DNA of 64,000 bases, taken from Bacillus sp. HMF5848. GTDB taxonomy: Bacteria; Bacillota; Bacilli; Bacillales; HMF5848. Shown in pieces: positions 44,513 through 55,001 of the stretch. The notes below the pieces were generated by a model. It did no database searches. It had not been told where the DNA came from and saw only the letters and a program-made list of their open reading frames with translations. Where the stretch lies: the NCBI RefSeq assembly GCF_003944835.1, contig NZ_RWIV01000001.1:1093501-1157500 (forward strand). Reading direction: 5' to 3'. Within the stretch, counting starts at the first letter, position 1; each line of letters begins with the position of its first letter. The position numbers and the translations under genes are program-made.

Positions 44513-47500
44513 ACTTCCTCCTAAACCAACTGGTAGTCAGTGGACAGATGAGCAATGGCAGGCAGCTGTTGCGGATGGGTCTGATATGTTAGTAGCTGCA
44601 GCAGCGGGATCAGGGAAGACGGCTGTACTTGTAGAAAGAATTATTCAAAAGCTAACGAGAGATATCAACCCGATTGATATAGATAGATTACTTGTTGTTA
44701 CATTTACAAATGCATCTGCAGCAGAGATGCGTAATAGAATTGGAGAGGCTTTAGAAAGAGAGCTTCAATCACTTCCCCAATCGTTACATTTACGCCGACA
44801 GCTTAATTTACTTGGTAAAGCGCATATTTCTACTCTCCATTCCTTTTGTCTAGATGTTGTGCGCAAATACTATTACAAAGTAGATATAGATCCTGGGTTT
44901 CGTATCGTTGACGACACAGAAGGTCAGCTGCTAAGAGACGAAGTTATTGATGAGATGTTCGAGCAGTATTACCAAAATGGAAACGAAGAGTTTTATGATT
45001 TGGCAGATCGGTATAGTGGAGATAAAGGAGATAGTGAGCTACAGGAACTTATTTTAAAGGTGTACGATTACTCTCGCTCTTTGCCTTTTCCGAACATTTG
45101 GTTAAACTCACTTACAAATTCATATCGTGTTGATGAGAACTTAAGGATTGACGATTTGCCGTATATAAGCGATGTGAAAAAGCAAATCTTAATGCAGCTT
45201 AAAGGTGCAAAAGAGATGCTACTTGCCGCCTATAATATGTGTCTGCTTCCAGCAGGACCAGCACCACGAGCAGAGCAAATTCTTATCGAACAGCCAATCA
45301 TTGAATCTGCCATTACCGCGCTTGAGCAAGAAGATTGGGAAGCCGTTTATACTAAAATGCAAGCAAGCTTTCCTACTACAAAGCCGATACGTGGAGACTT
45401 TGATAAATCGCTAAAAGATTCTGTTGATGATTTGCGAAAGCGTGCAAAAGGAATTTTCGATGATATACAGAACAACTATTTTGGTCGTCGACCGGATCTA
45501 CTTTTAACTGATTTGCAATCTATGGAACAGCCAGTTCATATGCTTGTCACTTGTGTAAAAGATTTTTCAGAGCGATATTCGGCTTTGAAAGCTGAGAAAG
45601 CGATTGTTGACTTTTCCGATTTAGAACATTATACATTGTCTATTTTCAATGAAAATACAACGGAAGATTCTACCGCATTAATACCAAGTGATATTGCTCA
45701 AACTTACCGAACAAAATTTACGGAAGTACTTGTAGATGAATATCAAGATACGAATCAAGTACAAGAGTCCATTTTACAGCTTGTCACAAAGGATGAAGAA
45801 GCAACAGGAAATATGTTTATGGTGGGAGATGTTAAACAAGCGATTTACCGATTTCGTTTAGCAGAACCTATGCTGTTTTTGCGGAAATATAAGCGTTTTT
45901 CGCATCAAGGTAGCTCTTCAACTGGTCTGAAAATTGATTTGAACAAAAACTTCCGTAGTCGTGAACAAGTTTTGAGTAGTACAAACTTTATTTTTAAACA
46001 AATTATGAACGAAACAGTGGCTGAGATAGATTATAATAGTGACGCAGAGTTAAAGCTCGGATTTATCGATTACCCTACCAATGAAGACATGAAAAGTGAA
46101 CTACTGCTAATTGATAAGAATGGTAGTGATGGGTCGGCAGATGACTCAACTGTTGAAGACCTGATGGATGTTGAAACGGCCCAGTTGGAAGCAAGAGTAA
46201 TGGCTCAAAAAATAAAGCATCTCATAGATAGTAAGTTTCCTATCTATGACCGTAAATCAAAAGCAACAAGACCGATACAGTATAGAGACATTGTGATTTT
46301 GCTTCGTTCGATGCCTTGGGCTTCACAAATTATGGAAGAGTTTAAAGAGTTTCACATTCCCATTTATGCACAACTTTCAACGGGATATTTTGATGCTGTT
46401 GAAGTGGGAGTTATGTTAGAGCTTTTACGAGTCATTGATAATCCGCAGCAAGACATTCCTCTTGCAGCGGTGTTACGATCCCCTATTGTTGGCTTGAGTG
46501 AAGAAGACCTTGCTTATATGCGGATTCATAATAAACGCGGCAATTTATATGAAGCGATGGCGCAATTTGTAGAAGCACATGGCTATGAAAGAGCGGAGTT
46601 AGCTGAATCGATTAGTTACTTTTACGAGCGTCTACAAACGTGGCGTAGTCTTGCTAGAGAAGGTTCTTTAACTGATCTAATATGGAAACTATATGAAGAC
46701 ACTGGATACTACGATTTCGTAGGTGGTTTAATTAATGGAAAGCAACGCCAAGCAAATTTGCGAGCGTTGTATGACCGAGCACATCAATATGAGCAGACAT
46801 CGTTCCGTGGACTGTTTCGTTTTTTAAGATTCATAGAAAAAATGCGAGAGCGTGGAAATGATTTAGGTACTGCGAAATCGTTAGGTGAACAAGAAGATGT
46901 TGTACGCCTTATGACAATTCACAGTAGTAAAGGGCTTGAATTTCCGGTCGTATTTGTAGCTGGACTGAATCGTAAATTTAATACACAGGATTTAGGTAAC
47001 ACGTACTTGCTTGATAAGGAACTAGGTTTTGGTACTAAGGTTATTAACCCAACTTTAAGAATTATGTACCCTTCGCTTATACAATTGGCCATTAAACACA
47101 GAATGAAGCAAGAGCTCATTGCTGAAGAGATGCGTGTTTTATATGTCGCTCTAACACGTGCTAAAGAAAAATTATATTTAGTAGGTACGATTGATAAGCT
47201 TGATAAAACAGTTTCTCGTTGGCAGTCCATAAGCTCTCATAATAAATGGGCGTTGCCAAGTCATGAATTATCGAATGCATCTTCATACCTTGATTGGGTT
47301 GGACCTGCTGTAACACGTCATCAAACAGCACGGTCACTTCATGCCGAGGTCATGAATGTAAATAGCGACATATATGAATATCCATGCTCATGGCAAGTTT
47401 CAACGATTTCCAAAGAGCAGTTACAAAAAGCAGATCAATTGGAACTCGACTTAGAGCAAAATAGATTAGAGTTTATTAAGCAGCAAAAGACTGTTCCTAT

Positions 47501-48245
47501 TAACGAGTCTTTATTAGATGAAGTGAAGGCTCGACTAGATTGGCGCTACGAATATCCGATGGCAGTACAGCACAGATCTAAACAAACAGTTTCTGAAATT
47601 AAGAGAGCTCATGAAAGCATGGACGAATATAGTGCATCATCACTTTTGCAAGCGACAAGTGCACCAGTGCTTGCGGATCGTCCGCGGTTTATGCAAGAAA
47701 AAACTTTAACAGCTGCCGAGCGTGGAACAGCTATGCATACTGTTATGCAGCACATTGACTTACTTCAGTGTGTAACAAAGTCATCTATTGAAAAACAAGT
47801 TTTTCTAATGGTAGAACGTGAACTACTAACTAGTGAACAGGCAGAGGTTATTGATATAGACAAAATTGTTAGTTTTTTTGAAACGTCGATTGGGCAACGT
47901 TTGTTACGGGCGCCTCTTGTAAAAAGAGAAGTACCGTTTAGTATGTCCGTTCCTGCGAAAATGGCATATCCAGATTGGCAAGGCGAAGAGACTGAACTTG
48001 TCCTTGTTCAAGGTGTCATGGATTGTGTATTTGAAGATGATGAGGGTCTAGTGCTACTCGATTACAAGACGGATGCTATTTACGGTCGTTTTAAAGATTG
48101 GGATGAGGCAAAAGCGGTCATGCTTGATAGATATAAGCTACAAATACAGTTGTATAGGCAAGCACTATCCCATGTGTGGGGTAACGCACCAACACATTGT
48201 TACTTGTACTTCTTTGATGGCGATAGTCATCTGTTAGAGTTATAA
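44505..48245 (+). CDS. addA: AddAB helicase-nuclease subunit AddA
   Basis: 1246 residues. Superfamily-1 helicase motifs are intact: Walker A AAAGSGKTAVLVERI (about 33-47), motif II VDEYQDTNQVQ, QAIYRFR, motif V/VI TIHSSKGLEFPVV and LYVALTRAKEKL. The C-terminal nuclease motif is LVLLDYKTDAI. It unwinds and cuts DNA ends together with AddB. GGAGGTGC precedes the ATG inside the end of addB. A weak hairpin near 48263-48289 may reduce read-through to sbcDC. Confidence 0.97.
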   Translation: MNKLPPKPTGSQWTDEQWQAAVADGSDMLVAAAAGSGKTAVLVERIIQKLTRDINPIDIDRLLVVTFTNASAAEMRNRIGEALERELQSLPQSLHLRRQLNLLGKAHISTLHSFCLDVVRKYYYKVDIDPGFRIVDDTEGQLLRDEVIDEMFEQYYQNGNEEFYDLADRYSGDKGDSELQELILKVYDYSRSLPFPNIWLNSLTNSYRVDENLRIDDLPYISDVKKQILMQLKGAKEMLLAAYNMCLLPAGPAPRAEQILIEQPIIESAITALEQEDWEAVYTKMQASFPTTKPIRGDFDKSLKDSVDDLRKRAKGIFDDIQNNYFGRRPDLLLTDLQSMEQPVHMLVTCVKDFSERYSALKAEKAIVDFSDLEHYTLSIFNENTTEDSTALIPSDIAQTYRTKFTEVLVDEYQDTNQVQESILQLVTKDEEATGNMFMVGDVKQAIYRFRLAEPMLFLRKYKRFSHQGSSSTGLKIDLNKNFRSREQVLSSTNFIFKQIMNETVAEIDYNSDAELKLGFIDYPTNEDMKSELLLIDKNGSDGSADDSTVEDLMDVETAQLEARVMAQKIKHLIDSKFPIYDRKSKATRPIQYRDIVILLRSMPWASQIMEEFKEFHIPIYAQLSTGYFDAVEVGVMLELLRVIDNPQQDIPLAAVLRSPIVGLSEEDLAYMRIHNKRGNLYEAMAQFVEAHGYERAELAESISYFYERLQTWRSLAREGSLTDLIWKLYEDTGYYDFVGGLINGKQRQANLRALYDRAHQYEQTSFRGLFRFLRFIEKMRERGNDLGTAKSLGEQEDVVRLMTIHSSKGLEFPVVFVAGLNRKFNTQDLGNTYLLDKELGFGTKVINPTLRIMYPSLIQLAIKHRMKQELIAEEMRVLYVALTRAKEKLYLVGTIDKLDKTVSRWQSISSHNKWALPSHELSNASSYLDWVGPAVTRHQTARSLHAEVMNVNSDIYEYPCSWQVSTISKEQLQKADQLELDLEQNRLEFIKQQKTVPINESLLDEVKARLDWRYEYPMAVQHRSKQTVSEIKRAHESMDEYSASSLLQATSAPVLADRPRFMQEKTLTAAERGTAMHTVMQHIDLLQCVTKSSIEKQVFLMVERELLTSEQAEVIDIDKIVSFFETSIGQRLLRAPLVKREVPFSMSVPAKMAYPDWQGEETELVLVQGVMDCVFEDDEGLVLLDYKTDAIYGRFKDWDEAKAVMLDRYKLQIQLYRQALSHVWGNAPTHCYLYFFDGDSHLLEL

Positions 48246-48312
48246 AAACATGTATGCATAGTAACTGTTTGAGGACTTCTCAGACAGTTATTATGTTTTC
48301 AGAACTGTTTTG

Positions 48313-48340
48313 AAATAAAAGTTATCGACCGTTATTTCAG
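48313..48340. repeat. 28-bp intergenic repeat, copy 2
   Basis: 26 of 28 bases match copy 1 at 28714-28741. The ends form TGAAATAA / TTATTTCA here. The DnaA-box-like centre is altered to TTATCGACC. Confidence 0.6.
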
Positions 48341-48490
48341 GGGAGATCAATCTTATAAAGGCGCATTGACAGATACCTAATCGTGTTAGCAATGTTTTAA
48401 AGTCTCAAAAATAGAATTTGATAGTTTTTAAAAATTATAGATACACTGTATAGCATGATGTGTAGTGAAAAGATTATGGAGGTGACGTTG

Positions 48491-49675
48491 ATGAGAGTGT
48501 TGCATACAGCAGATTGGCATTTAGGCAGAACGCTTGAAGGGCGAAGTCGTTTACAGGAGCAGGCTCAGTTTCTTGACGAATTAGTGGATATCGTGCGAGA
48601 TCAGCAAATCGATGTAGTATTGATGGCTGGGGATGTGTTCGACACCTTTAATCCTCCTGCCGCAGCCGAGGAGATGTTTTATGAAACTATGGCAAGAATT
48701 GCTGACTATGGAAAGCGGTCCGTCGCGGTTATAAGTGGGAATCACGATAGTCCGGACCGTATACAAGCCGCAAGCTCGCTCGCTAATAAGCATGGTATCA
48801 CACTAATTGGAAGACCAGAGCTTGCAGTCCATACGATCCACGTACCTAGGACAACAGAAGTAATGAAGCTTGCTGCTTTACCATATCCTTCAGAGTCGAG
48901 ACTTAAAGAAGTGCTGTCTGAATCAAATGATGAATTAATGCTCCGCAACAAATATGATGAAAAGATTCAAGCTATTTTCTCGACTATGTCAGAATCATTC
49001 GCAACGGACACTGTTAACATTGCCATGAGTCATATATTTGTCGCAGGGGGAAGCTCTACCGATTCTGAACGACCGATTGAAGTAGGGGGCGCGTATACGG
49101 TGTTAGCAACAAGCTTACCTGAACAGGCGCAATATGTAGCTCTTGGACATTTACATCGTCCACAAAATATTAAGCGTGCAAGAACTGCTGCGCGTTATTC
49201 AGGTTCGCCACTTGCTTATAGCTTTTCCGAAGCTAATTATGCTAAATCGGTAACTGTGCTTGATGTAGCACCAGGAGAAACGGTGAAACCAGATGAGGTG
49301 TACTTATCATCAGGAAAACCGTTAGTGACATGGAAGGCGAAAGAAGGGTTGCTTGAAGTGTATCGCTGGTTAGATGAGGGGCGGGACAAGCACGCATGGA
49401 TTGATTTAGAAATTCATCTACAGGATGCATTAACAACCGAAGAGATTCAAAAGCTTCGTAAACTTCACCCCGGTTTTATTAACATTCGCCCAGTATTTAA
49501 GCAGGAGTTCGAGGAAGCAGTGCATACAAGCCGCAGTAACATGCCGATTGATGAATTGTTTACTCGCTTTTACAGCAAGCAATCAGGTGGAGCCACTCCA
49601 GACCGTGAGTTAGTTGAATTGTTCTTAAAACTTGTCACTGAAGACGAAAAAGAAGACGAGGTGGAGAGATCATGA
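48491..49675 (+). CDS. sbcD: SbcD, nuclease subunit of the SbcCD (Mre11-Rad50) complex
   Basis: 394 residues from ATG 48491, 5 nt after GGAGGTGA; the ATG at 48455 has no SD. Calcineurin-type metal motifs run in order: HTADWHLGR, AGDVFD, SGNHDSP and LGHLHRPQ. It trims hairpins and blocked DNA ends. The stop overlaps sbcC by 4 bp (ATGA). Confidence 0.96.
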   Translation: MRVLHTADWHLGRTLEGRSRLQEQAQFLDELVDIVRDQQIDVVLMAGDVFDTFNPPAAAEEMFYETMARIADYGKRSVAVISGNHDSPDRIQAASSLANKHGITLIGRPELAVHTIHVPRTTEVMKLAALPYPSESRLKEVLSESNDELMLRNKYDEKIQAIFSTMSESFATDTVNIAMSHIFVAGGSSTDSERPIEVGGAYTVLATSLPEQAQYVALGHLHRPQNIKRARTAARYSGSPLAYSFSEANYAKSVTVLDVAPGETVKPDEVYLSSGKPLVTWKAKEGLLEVYRWLDEGRDKHAWIDLEIHLQDALTTEEIQKLRKLHPGFINIRPVFKQEFEEAVHTSRSNMPIDELFTRFYSKQSGGATPDRELVELFLKLVTEDEKEDEVERS

Positions 49676-52600
49676 AACCACTAAAGCTTGCTGTTGCCGG
49701 TTTACACAGCTTCCGTGAAAAGCAAATTATTGATTTTGAAACGCTTTGTGAAGGTGGCGTGTTTGGAATTTTCGGGCCAACTGGGAGTGGTAAGTCATCC
49801 ATTCTTGATGCTATGACATTAGCCCTCTACGGTAAGGTCGAAAGAGCTAGTAACAATACACAGGGAATTCTTAATCATGCAGAAAACGAATTATCCGTTT
49901 CGTTCTTATTTGCGTTAGAAAACGGAGAAAGCCAAAAGAAGTACCAAGTAGAACGAAGCTTTAAACGTAGTGATGAGTGGCGTGTGCGATCGGCAACAAG
50001 TAGATTAATAGATATGTCGGAGGAGCCTACTGTTCTTGCAGATAAAACAAGTGACGTTAATCAAGCTATTCAAAACCTATTAGGCTTGACGATAGAGGAC
50101 TTTACTAAAGCAGTTGTATTGCCTCAAGGAAAGTTCGCGGAATTTCTTGCTTTAAAAGGCACAGACAGACGGCAAATGCTGCAACGACTGTTTAACCTTG
50201 AACAATATGGTGATGAACTAACTAAGAAGATTAAAGAAGGTCTTGCTAAAATAAAAGCAGAGATTTCAAATGTAGATCATGAGCTCATAGGGTTAGGCGA
50301 TGCATCTGATGAAGCTGTCAAAGCTGCTATGAAAAAAGTAGAAGAGTGTAATGTGCTGCTGCAAAAACGAAAAAAAGAACTTGAACAGCTTGAAAAGCAA
50401 TTTACCGAACATAAACAATTATGGGAATGGCAGCAGGAGCAAACTACCGTAGGAGAAAGATTGTCAAGCCTAAAGCAGGAGGAGCCAGCACATAAGGCGC
50501 TTGAAGAAAAGCTTAGACGTGCAGAAAAGGCAGAGAGATTGCTACCATATTTGCATGAATATCAAGAAGCTAGAAAGCTATTACTAAAAGTAACAGAACA
50601 GCGTGAAGAACTTGAAAAACAATTAAGTCATAAGCAAGTTATATATGAAAAGGCAGAAAGCAAGTATGAACAAGCGAAGAAAGAGCATGACAATACCCAG
50701 CCGATTTTATTAGCAAAACGAGAAAACTTGCAGTATGCACTTGATTTGAAAAAAGAGTTACAAGAGAAAGAGTATAAAATTAAATCTGTTGAATCAAATA
50801 AAAGTACGCTAGAGCAACAGTATAATAAGCAGCAAACAGACTTACAACAGGCGGAGTCTGATTTAGCTAAAGGGAATGACTTACAGCAAAAGTTAAAGCT
50901 ACAAACCGAGCAGTATATCATAACTCCTGAATATCGAGCGAAGGTTTTAAAAGCAAACGATGACTTTCAACAAATTTTAGGGATAAGACGTCAAGTGAAC
51001 GAATGGCAGCTACGTGTGGATGGTAATCGTAACAAGCTACAAGATGTAGAAAGTAAACTGAAAACAATACACGGCACATATGCTCAAGTAAAGCAAGTTC
51101 TTCATAACGCTTTTGAGAAGGCTAATAATATCTATGAAAATTGTAGTAAGGCGGCCTATCAATGTGAAGCATTTGTAGCATTCTTGGACCGCAAGCAAAA
51201 AGCTCTAGTTGCAGCAGAACGCGAACAACTTGCCTATCATTTAGCTCGTCAACTACAAGCGGGGGAACAATGTCCAGTATGTGGATCATGTGAGCATCCT
51301 CACCCTGCCGCACATAATGATGCTCACGTTACAGCGGACGAGCTACACAAATGGCAGGAGTTATATGAGGAGGCTAGACAAGAACTGTCTCTTTACCCTC
51401 AACTTAAATGGCGATTAGAGCAGCTTGCTGAGAAATTAGTCCCTAAACTAGAGGTGGCTGCTGGATTATCTCGATATGAAGCGGATGAGGATTACTTTTC
51501 GACTGACATGATAATAAATGAGGCACATGATGTGTTCAAGGCGATAGCAACAACACGTAAAGGCAATCAACAAGATGTGCTGGAATTAACACAAGTTGTT
51601 CAAGTTAATGTTGAGAAAGCTCAGGTAATGCATGAACAAAAGCAAGATTTAGAAAAAACACATTCGTTATATTCGGAGAGCTTAGAAGTAGAAGAGAAGA
51701 AGTGGGAAGCATTAAGACAAGAATTAGCTGAAAAAGAAAACGCATGGAAAAACACATACCAGTTTGAAAAAGATATTGAGCAAATTAAAAGAGATATTGC
51801 TTATAAAGATGAACAGACTGATGTTCTTACTAAACGTATTCAAAAAGGCACTACTTTTATCGAGACTTGTCAAAAGTCTATTCATGAACTGCAAGAGAAA
51901 ACAAGACAAACTCACTCTAAGCTAGTTGAAGTGAATACGACGTATCAGCATATGCTTGAAACGGTTGAACAAACTAGAGCAAAGCTATACAGTATTATTG
52001 GTAATAGCGATGCCGAGGAATTGTATAAGAATATTAATAATCAATTATCCGCTCTCTCAGCGCAAGTGAAAGAAGCTTATGAAGTATGGCGCAGTGAGGA
52101 AGCAGCACTTCAAGAGTTAAAATCATCACTGCATGCTGCTACTAAGTCTTTGGAACAATCTACACATCGTTTTACGCAAGCGGAAAGTAAATGGAACAGT
52201 CTTATACGAGAAACTATTTTTGATTCGATTGAGGATGTTCTTGTTTCAACTCTAGATGAAGCTAATCAACAGAAGCTGCAGGAAACAATTCAATTGTTTT
52301 GGGATAAACTAAAACAGCTTGAAAGAGACTGGCAAGCTCTGCAGAATAAGCTTGCAGGCCGAGAAATTACAGAAGAAGCGTGGAAAAACACACAACAACA
52401 TGTAACTGAGATGAAGGAATCGTTCAATACGATAATGGAGGAGCGAGGAGCTTTAATCAAGGAACATGAGAGTCTGTTAGAGAGAAAAGCAAGATATGAT
52501 GCGTTGATGATGGCCCGTACTGAGCTTGAAACAGAAGAAGCACGTTACAGCAAGCTACAAGCTGTGTTCCGCGGGAATAGCTTTATTGAGTTTATTGCCG

Positions 52601-53046
52601 AAGAACAGCTCATGCATGTAACGCGCGCTGCTTCACAACGTTTAGCTGCTCTTACGAGAGGTCGTTATGCCATTGAAGTGGATTCAGAGGGTGGCTTTAT
52701 CATGCGAGATGATGCGAATGGGGGCGTGCGACGTCCGGTTACCACACTATCGGGCGGTGAAACCTTCTTAACATCATTAGCACTCGCATTGGCGTTATCA
52801 GCACAAATCCAACTTAAAGGCGTGTATCCATTACAATTTTTCTTCTTGGATGAAGGGTTCGGTACACTTGATGCAGAACTGTTGGATACAGTAGTGTCGG
52901 CACTTGAGAAACTACAAACAAGCTCACTTAGCGTAGGAGTCATTAGTCATGTTCAAGAGCTTCGCGCTCGCTTACCGCGAAAGCTCATTGTAGAACGAGC
53001 AGAGCCATCTGGTCGAGGAACGCGAGTAAGTTTAGAGGAGTTGTAA
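49672..53046 (+). CDS. sbcC: SbcC, SMC-like ATPase of the SbcCD complex
   Basis: 1124 residues. Walker A is GPTGSGKSSILDAM (about residues 35-48), then two long coiled-coil arms joined at a CPVCGSCEHPHP zinc hook (near 51270). The C-terminal lobe has signature TTLSGGETFLTSLALALALS and Walker B FFLDEGFGTLD. It gates SbcD at DNA ends. It is translationally coupled to sbcD and followed by yisB, as in B. subtilis. Confidence 0.97.
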   Translation: MKPLKLAVAGLHSFREKQIIDFETLCEGGVFGIFGPTGSGKSSILDAMTLALYGKVERASNNTQGILNHAENELSVSFLFALENGESQKKYQVERSFKRSDEWRVRSATSRLIDMSEEPTVLADKTSDVNQAIQNLLGLTIEDFTKAVVLPQGKFAEFLALKGTDRRQMLQRLFNLEQYGDELTKKIKEGLAKIKAEISNVDHELIGLGDASDEAVKAAMKKVEECNVLLQKRKKELEQLEKQFTEHKQLWEWQQEQTTVGERLSSLKQEEPAHKALEEKLRRAEKAERLLPYLHEYQEARKLLLKVTEQREELEKQLSHKQVIYEKAESKYEQAKKEHDNTQPILLAKRENLQYALDLKKELQEKEYKIKSVESNKSTLEQQYNKQQTDLQQAESDLAKGNDLQQKLKLQTEQYIITPEYRAKVLKANDDFQQILGIRRQVNEWQLRVDGNRNKLQDVESKLKTIHGTYAQVKQVLHNAFEKANNIYENCSKAAYQCEAFVAFLDRKQKALVAAEREQLAYHLARQLQAGEQCPVCGSCEHPHPAAHNDAHVTADELHKWQELYEEARQELSLYPQLKWRLEQLAEKLVPKLEVAAGLSRYEADEDYFSTDMIINEAHDVFKAIATTRKGNQQDVLELTQVVQVNVEKAQVMHEQKQDLEKTHSLYSESLEVEEKKWEALRQELAEKENAWKNTYQFEKDIEQIKRDIAYKDEQTDVLTKRIQKGTTFIETCQKSIHELQEKTRQTHSKLVEVNTTYQHMLETVEQTRAKLYSIIGNSDAEELYKNINNQLSALSAQVKEAYEVWRSEEAALQELKSSLHAATKSLEQSTHRFTQAESKWNSLIRETIFDSIEDVLVSTLDEANQQKLQETIQLFWDKLKQLERDWQALQNKLAGREITEEAWKNTQQHVTEMKESFNTIMEERGALIKEHESLLERKARYDALMMARTELETEEARYSKLQAVFRGNSFIEFIAEEQLMHVTRAASQRLAALTRGRYAIEVDSEGGFIMRDDANGGVRRPVTTLSGGETFLTSLALALALSAQIQLKGVYPLQFFFLDEGFGTLDAELLDTVVSALEKLQTSSLSVGVISHVQELRARLPRKLIVERAEPSGRGTRVSLEEL

Positions 53047-53073
53047 AATAGAGTTTTGATATGAGGTGATGGT

Positions 53074-53385
53074 ATGGCTAAGAAAAAGATTACAGTAGGC
53101 ACATGTGAGTTATGTGGACGTGACGATGTTGAAATTACGATCCATCATTTAACTCCGAAAGAGATGGGAGGTACCTTTCTTCCAACCGCCATGCTCTGTA
53201 TTCCTTGTCATAAACAAATACATGCATTGTATACAAATGATGAATTAGCCATACGTCTTCATACCATTGAAGCATTAAAAGCTGATGAGCAAATTGCTAA
53301 ATTTATTAACTGGATTCAAAAGCAACCCTCAAGTCGTCTGCCGCTTACCCGTAAGTCTAATAATAGACGCCAAAAAGGAAGATAA
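53074..53385 (+). CDS. yisB: YisB, HNH-type nuclease-like protein
   Basis: 103 residues. Two CxxC pairs (CELCGRDD near residue 11 and CIPCHKQIH near 48) flank an ITIHHLTPKEMGG stretch, the HNH zinc-finger nuclease pattern. It sits 27 bp after sbcC and shares its strand, so it is probably part of the repair operon. In B. subtilis yisB has the same neighbours. The activity and target are unknown. Confidence 0.85.
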   Translation: MAKKKITVGTCELCGRDDVEITIHHLTPKEMGGTFLPTAMLCIPCHKQIHALYTNDELAIRLHTIEALKADEQIAKFINWIQKQPSSRLPLTRKSNNRRQKGR

Positions 53386-53408
53386 AGAAAACTTAAATTC
53401 AACATAAA

Positions 53409-53442
53409 AAATAGCTGGCTGTCGATAAGCAGCCAGCTATTT
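53409..53442. terminator. Bidirectional terminator between yisB and gerPF
   Basis: A 13-bp perfect stem (AAATAGCTGGCTG and complement), an 8-nt loop and A/T tails on both sides of the two convergent transcripts. Confidence 0.88.
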
Positions 53443-53446
53443 ATTA

Positions 53447-53665
53447 TTAGGCATTTCCGCTAACATTTTGATCATTCACATCTGGATCCACACCATTTGT
53501 AGAGTTCAACCAGTTATTGGTTGCTAGAAAGTCTCCGGTATTAAATGCCCCTGAGCCTGCCAAGGTTTTTGCAGTTTCCTTTGGTGCGATATAAAATGAA
53601 TCTCCGAAATTCACTACACCGCCACCAACACTAACGATCTTTATCGGTCCTACTATAGCTGGCAT
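53447..53665 (-). CDS. gerPF: Spore germination protein GerPF
   Basis: 72 residues from ATG 53665. It starts MPAIVGPIKIVSVGGGVVNFGD and contains KTLAGSGAFNTGD, the GerPA/GerPF family pattern. It is the last gene of the gerP operon, so gerPF. GerP proteins localise to the spore coat and let germinants reach the inner receptors. The longer frame to 53719 has no SD. Compare gerPA at the other end of the operon, which is clearly its paralogue. Confidence 0.93.
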   Translation of the reverse strand: MPAIVGPIKIVSVGGGVVNFGDSFYIAPKETAKTLAGSGAFNTGDFLATNNWLNSTNGVDPDVNDQNVSGNA

Positions 53666-53733
53666 ATTTATAACACCCTTTGTAAGTGGTAGTTTCTTAA
53701 TTATATATTCATACAACATTTATTTTGTTACAT

Positions 53734-54096
53734 TCATTCTTCTAGAACTTCGCGAATGTGCTTAATTCTAGACTCTGCTCTTATAACTGATGTGTTCCCA
53801 ACATGAAGTAGGGATGAGGTTGAAACAGACTGACCAGAAATACTTTTTACTCTTGTGACAGGATTTTCATTAATAAACGTTGTTTGCACCGGTTCATTTA
53901 TAACAGGCTGTGGAATATCTTCAGAAAATATCCGGTATTTGGGCAAGGGAACTTTTGTATTATATGTTGGGAATACTTTTTGTACTGCTAGGGCTCTCGT
54001 AATAGGTAAAATTTCGACAGAATCACCAATTTGAAGAGTAGATGTAATGGTTATTGTTGTAAAGTAAATCGCATCGACAAAAGACATACGCTTCAT
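53734..54096 (-). CDS. gerPE: Spore germination protein GerPE
   Basis: 120 residues. It opens with MKRMSFVDAIYF and has LQIGDSVEILPITRALAVQK and SLLHVGNTSVIRAESRIKHIRE, beta-rich segments typical of GerPE. It starts 3 bp after gerPD. ATG 54087 (MSFVD) is a possible alternative start. It is a coat-located permeability protein of the gerP operon. Confidence 0.9.
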   Translation of the reverse strand: MKRMSFVDAIYFTTITITSTLQIGDSVEILPITRALAVQKVFPTYNTKVPLPKYRIFSEDIPQPVINEPVQTTFINENPVTRVKSISGQSVSTSSLLHVGNTSVIRAESRIKHIREVLEE

Positions 54097-54099
54097 ATT

Positions 54100-54297
54100 T
54101 TATCCGCCTGTAGGGCTTGGGCTAATCGCTGTTGTTGGAACGAGAGTGGATACAATTAAGGACTCTGCTGGTGTATCAAAAACAGAAGAAAGTGCGATGC
54201 TGTCACAGTCTCCTACTAAAAAAATAGAGGAAGATGCCACTGCCTCAACATAAACATCGCCCACATTTAAACCTTTATTAACAACGGTAAAGTTCAT
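54100..54297 (-). CDS. gerPD: Spore germination protein GerPD
   Basis: 65 residues with the start MNFTVVNKGLNVGDVYVEAVASSSIFLVGD and a Ser/Thr/Pro-rich tail (TTAISPSPTGG), as in GerPD. It lies 2 bp downstream of gerPC, so the operon is tightly packed. Its role is in the spore coat, as for the other GerP proteins. Confidence 0.9.
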   Translation of the reverse strand: MNFTVVNKGLNVGDVYVEAVASSSIFLVGDCDSIALSSVFDTPAESLIVSTLVPTTAISPSPTGG

Positions 54298-54299
54298 TC

Positions 54300-54932
54300 T
54301 TATACCTCCTCGTTGCTACCTTTTTTAGGGTAATTTTGAATGAATGCTTGTAGTGACGTATCTATATCATTCTTGATTTTTGCTATGATAGCTTTTTCAA
54401 GCTGGGATACTTTGTCGGGATTATTTAAGTCCGATGATTGCAGTTGATTTAAATAATAATTTACACGGGTAGGTAGCTGAGCTTTCATATCTTGAATAAT
54501 AAACGCGCGAAATGCACTATCAAATTCGTGTCCGTGTGAGCTTTCGAGCTCCTTCAATTTGTGCACACCATCATTAGCGATATATTGCTCTGCAGCTTGC
54601 ATCACTCTATTCTTTAAATCAGGGTCTATGGCAGCAGGTGCCTTTTTCAGTGAGTTCGTTTGCTGAACCGCAAAATCCTCAATTTTTTCCGTATCATTTG
54701 GATTAAGACCAATGTTTAACGTACCATCTAGCCTTTCAACCTTTAATTGATCAAATTTATACTCAAGTTTTTCAACTTGCATAGAAGGTCTTTGTTTAAT
54801 CTCTTTCATTTGTTCGCGTAATTCCTCAACGAGATCCTCAAGCTGTGCTATTCGCTTATTTTGTTTTTTGGTGTAGGAATGAAGTTGCATTAAATATTGG
54901 TACCATTCAGGCGATATATGCAAAGTAATCAC
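54300..54932 (-). CDS. gerPC: Spore germination protein GerPC
   Basis: 210 residues, the largest GerP protein. An N-terminal coiled coil (about residues 15-55, KKQNKRIAQLEDLVEELREQMKEI) is followed by beta-type VEKLEYKFDQLKVERLDGTLNIG, and then a helical C-terminal half. This is the GerPC layout. It lies 69 bp after gerPB. Confidence 0.92.
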   Translation of the reverse strand: MITLHISPEWYQYLMQLHSYTKKQNKRIAQLEDLVEELREQMKEIKQRPSMQVEKLEYKFDQLKVERLDGTLNIGLNPNDTEKIEDFAVQQTNSLKKAPAAIDPDLKNRVMQAAEQYIANDGVHKLKELESSHGHEFDSAFRAFIIQDMKAQLPTRVNYYLNQLQSSDLNNPDKVSQLEKAIIAKIKNDIDTSLQAFIQNYPKKGSNEEV

Positions 54933-55001
54933 AACCTTTTACTCGGTATATGTTCTTAACCAATTATATGCACTTCAGGAACATTAGGTGAATGCCCATA
55001 G